Source: Parafrankia irregularis
Lineage (GTDB): Bacteria; Actinomycetota; Actinomycetes; Frankiales; Frankiaceae
NCBI RefSeq assembly: GCF_001536285.1
Contig: NZ_FAOZ01000021.1
Location: 62,001 to 126,000, forward strand
DNA length: 64,000 nt
Reading direction: 5' to 3'
The position numbers and the translations under genes were made by a program. This document shows, one piece after another, positions 62,027 through 64,000 of this stretch (positions are counted from its first letter, which is position 1; each line of letters opens with the position of its first letter). The notes under the pieces are model-generated. The model was not told the DNA's origin and ran no database searches. It saw only the letters and a list, made by a program, of their open reading frames with translations.

Positions 62027-62130
62027 ATCCACATCAAAAGGCATAAAAGGGGCGCCGAGCGCCCTGGCAATCCGCAAGAGTGCAGGATTCTGGTCGTTGG
62101 AACGACCAGAATCCTGCACTCTTGTCCGCT
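62022..62130. repeat. Dispersed palindromic repeat, copy D
   Basis: The best preserved copy: 62076-62098 and 62101-62123 are perfect 23-bp inverted repeats with a 2-nt centre. The arm runs AAGAGTGCAGGATTCTGGTC and then GTT. The left flank holds AAAAGGGGCGCC and CTGGCAATCCGC as in copy A reversed. Confidence 0.9.
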
Positions 62131-62425
62131 AGCAGGCTCCGTTCCGGAGCCGCAGCTCGAACTCAAGGCGGAATCACTCTGTCGCAGGCGCCAGCAGCCG
62201 GCGGGCAGCTGCGGCCAGCTGCAAGATCAGCCAAAAGCACAGAACTGACCAAGTCCAGGGCTACGCCGATGCGACAGGTGCTCCCGCCTGCCACCGCTCA
62301 CCCTCACCGGACGGAACCAGGAGCGCGGCTCCCCATTCCGTTCACGTGGCGGCCAAGGGGGACTTCCCACCCCCCGCCAGGCCCCACACCCACCCCACCA
62401 CCCGGCCTTGCGTCCGACAAACAGC

Positions 62426-62476
62426 GAGGGGCGGGTCGGTTCGGGGCTCTGCCATGCCCCGACCGACCCGCCCCTC
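62426..62476. terminator. Strong bidirectional terminator hairpin
   Basis: A 15-bp perfect outer stem (GAGGGGCGGGTCGGT at 62426-62440 with 62462-62476) continues inward with 6 more pairs after a one-base bulge. It lies between the convergent polymerase and Wzz-like genes, 141 bp past the latter's stop. Confidence 0.8.
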
Positions 62477-62616
62477 ATTCGGTGCGGCCCTGCTCCCCTC
62501 CCCCGCCGGCCCGGTGATCCCGCTACCGGCGGAGGTACTGCCTTGCCTCTTCCGTGCCGTGCCTGTCGTGCTGCGGCGGCCTCACTCGGCCGCCTGTGCT
62601 CAGGCCCTGCGCCCGC

Positions 62617-64000
62617 TCAGCGATTCGGCCGCGCGTAGCGGTCGGTCGCCTCGGTGTCGCGTGAGCCCCGGCCATGCGGCTCGGCGCCCACCGGCGAAGC
62701 GGACGTGATCGACTCTACCGAAGCCGACGTCGAAGAACGACCACCACCGGCGTTGCGCCGCACCGCGGTACGCCCGTCGTGCACCACACCCACGACCCGC
62801 TCGGCCAGAGCCGGCCAGTCGCGCGGCACCTGCTCAAGCTCCTTGAGGTTGGTGTCGGACGAGGTGATGACGACGACGGCGTCCGCCTGGATCGCCGAGG
62901 CGGCGGTCATCGGCAGGTCCGCGAGCGCGGCGGTGACCAGGATGACGAGGTCCACGACGGGCGCGCGGTCGGCCAGGATCGGCGCGAGGCCGCCGGGACG
63001 CGCCGCCCGGGCCGGCGAGACCCGGTTGTACAGGATGTGGCCGCGGCCGGTGCCGGAGGAGCGAGCCAGGCAGGTCGGCTCGTGCGCCCAGTGGGGCAGC
63101 TCGGCCGAGGTGGGCCGGGGCAGCCCTTCCAGTGAGGCCCGCACCTCGGACTGGGCCGAGGTGTCGAGGATCAGGACCACGCCCTGGTCGTCCGACCAGG
63201 CGGCGGCGACCGCGGCGACCAGCTCGGAGCTGAGGTCCGTCCGCGAGGCGGGGGTGAAGGCCACCACCTTGCTGGTCGGCGACATCACCGCCGACATTGC
63301 CGAGACCAGGGTCTCCGCCGCGTTGGCGCTGGTGCGGTTCGGCGGCAGGTCCGCGATCAGCGGCACACCCAGCAGGTCCGCCGAGTTGTGCGGGTCGAGG
63401 ATGGTCGGGCGCCGCTGGTACATGATCCACAGCCCGGCGATGGAGCCGAACAGGCCGAGCAGCGCGGCCACCAGGACGTTGCGGAACAGGTTCGGTGCGA
63501 CCTGCCCGTTCGACTGGGGCGCCTCAGCGAGGCGGACCGAGGCGTTCGCGGCGTAACCCGCCACGCCCGCTTCCTTGAGCTTGGTCTCGATCTCCGTCAG
63601 CTCGCCGCTGAGAACGCGCCCCCTGCTCAGGCTGAGTGCGTCGTTCGCCTGGCCGAGCCCTGCCAGCTCCTGGAGCTTTGTCTGCCGGGCCGCGTTGAGC
63701 GCCTCGATGCTCGACGTGTCGCCGTTGCCGGACTTGCCGAGCTGGGCGATGTAGGCGTTCTTCGCCTTGTTCACGAAGTCGATCGCGGCCGGCTGCGTGG
63801 GACCCTTGCCGATGATCGTGAAGAAGTAGCCCTCGTCCGACGGCGTGGTCTTCAGCCGGTCGGTGACCTCATCACGGGAGATCTTCAGATCCGAGGCGAT
63901 CGTGTCCAGCGTCGCTGTCGACGTCGCGAGCTGGGCCTGGGTCTGGGTGTAGCGGCCAGGGTCGACCGAATCCGGGATGCCGTCCGTGCTCAGGAAGATC
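62617..64000 (-). CDS. Wzz/Wzc-like polysaccharide co-polymerase with degenerate kinase domain (5' end outside window)
   Basis: At least 460 residues; the N-terminus is beyond the right edge. The visible periplasmic Wzz part (TIASDLKISRDEVTDRL, GYFFTIIGKGPTQPAAIDFVNKAK) and coiled coil lead to a transmembrane helix (NVLVAALLGLFGSIAGLWIMY). A cytoplasmic domain follows that is laid out like a BY-kinase: DLLGVPLIADLP, then VVAFTPASRTDLSSELVAAV where Walker A should be, VVLILDTS for A-prime and VVDLVILVTAAL for B. The GKS/T lysine is absent and there is no C-terminal Tyr cluster, so it probably does not phosphorylate. It likely controls chain length or export with the Wzy-like protein. Confidence 0.85.
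   Translation of the reverse strand, partial: IFLSTDGIPDSVDPGRYTQTQAQLATSTATLDTIASDLKISRDEVTDRLKTTPSDEGYFFTIIGKGPTQPAAIDFVNKAKNAYIAQLGKSGNGDTSSIEALNAARQTKLQELAGLGQANDALSLSRGRVLSGELTEIETKLKEAGVAGYAANASVRLAEAPQSNGQVAPNLFRNVLVAALLGLFGSIAGLWIMYQRRPTILDPHNSADLLGVPLIADLPPNRTSANAAETLVSAMSAVMSPTSKVVAFTPASRTDLSSELVAAVAAAWSDDQGVVLILDTSAQSEVRASLEGLPRPTSAELPHWAHEPTCLARSSGTGRGHILYNRVSPARAARPGGLAPILADRAPVVDLVILVTAALADLPMTAASAIQADAVVVITSSDTNLKELEQVPRDWPALAERVVGVVHDGRTAVRRNAGGGRSSTSASVESITSASPVGAEPHGRGSRDTEATDRYARPNR

Overview
This 64 kb window comes from the chromosome of a very GC-rich actinobacterium. The signs are pervasive GTG starts, a mycothiol-conjugate amidase (mycothiol is made only by actinobacteria), GTP-dependent PEP carboxykinase, a BTAD regulator, and the blocks mfd / SurA-like / mazG / sppA / eno / divIC / DUF501 / ppx and mca / greA. 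The gene content and the many short palindromic and tandem repeats suggest a filamentous actinomycete, possibly Frankia-like; that placement is inference. Most of the window is ordinary chromosomal backbone.

Layout. (1) 0-8.6 kb: msrA 5' end, a PIN-PhoH ATPase, pckG, a hemolysin III-type membrane protein, a small conserved protein and a DUF255 thioredoxin-like protein. (2) 8.6-13.4 kb: a BTAD regulator divergent from a dehalogenase-like hydrolase, then a TetR regulator divergent from an SDR, with a readable promoter and two operator-like repeats between the last two. (3) 13.6-24 kb: leuS, arfB, mca plus a small membrane protein, greA, and a MoxR-type AAA/VWA pair. (4) 24-34 kb: secreted or membrane proteins (trypsin-like protease, MBOAT O-acyltransferase, Tat-exported phospholipase C, SGNH hydrolase) and small conserved genes. 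(5) 34-36.8 kb: a Bax1-like protein, an unusual tRNA-like gene and about 1.5 kb without a convincing gene. (6) 36.8-50 kb: a long minus-strand run of housekeeping genes from mfd to a family 5 uracil-DNA glycosylase, with several 4-base start/stop overlaps. (7) 50.4-64 kb: a MerR regulator and a cell-surface polysaccharide locus.

The polysaccharide locus is the most distinctive part. Two membrane-anchored GH26-like hydrolases on the minus strand flank a five-gene plus-strand unit: glucose-1-phosphate cytidylyltransferase, DUF4910 aminopeptidase-like protein, IspD-like cytidylyltransferase, Fe(II)/2OG-dioxygenase-like protein, and an SDR whose catalytic Tyr and Lys are Phe and Gln. An O-antigen polymerase-like protein and a Wzz/Wzc-like protein with a degenerate ATP site follow. 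Both hydrolase promoter regions contain a match to the BldD operator pattern TNAC-N5-GTNA. I infer a developmentally controlled exopolysaccharide system that makes an unusual CDP-activated precursor.

The window also carries a dispersed palindromic repeat family (four copies, arms up to 23 bp perfect) and many short tandem repeats, both between and inside genes.
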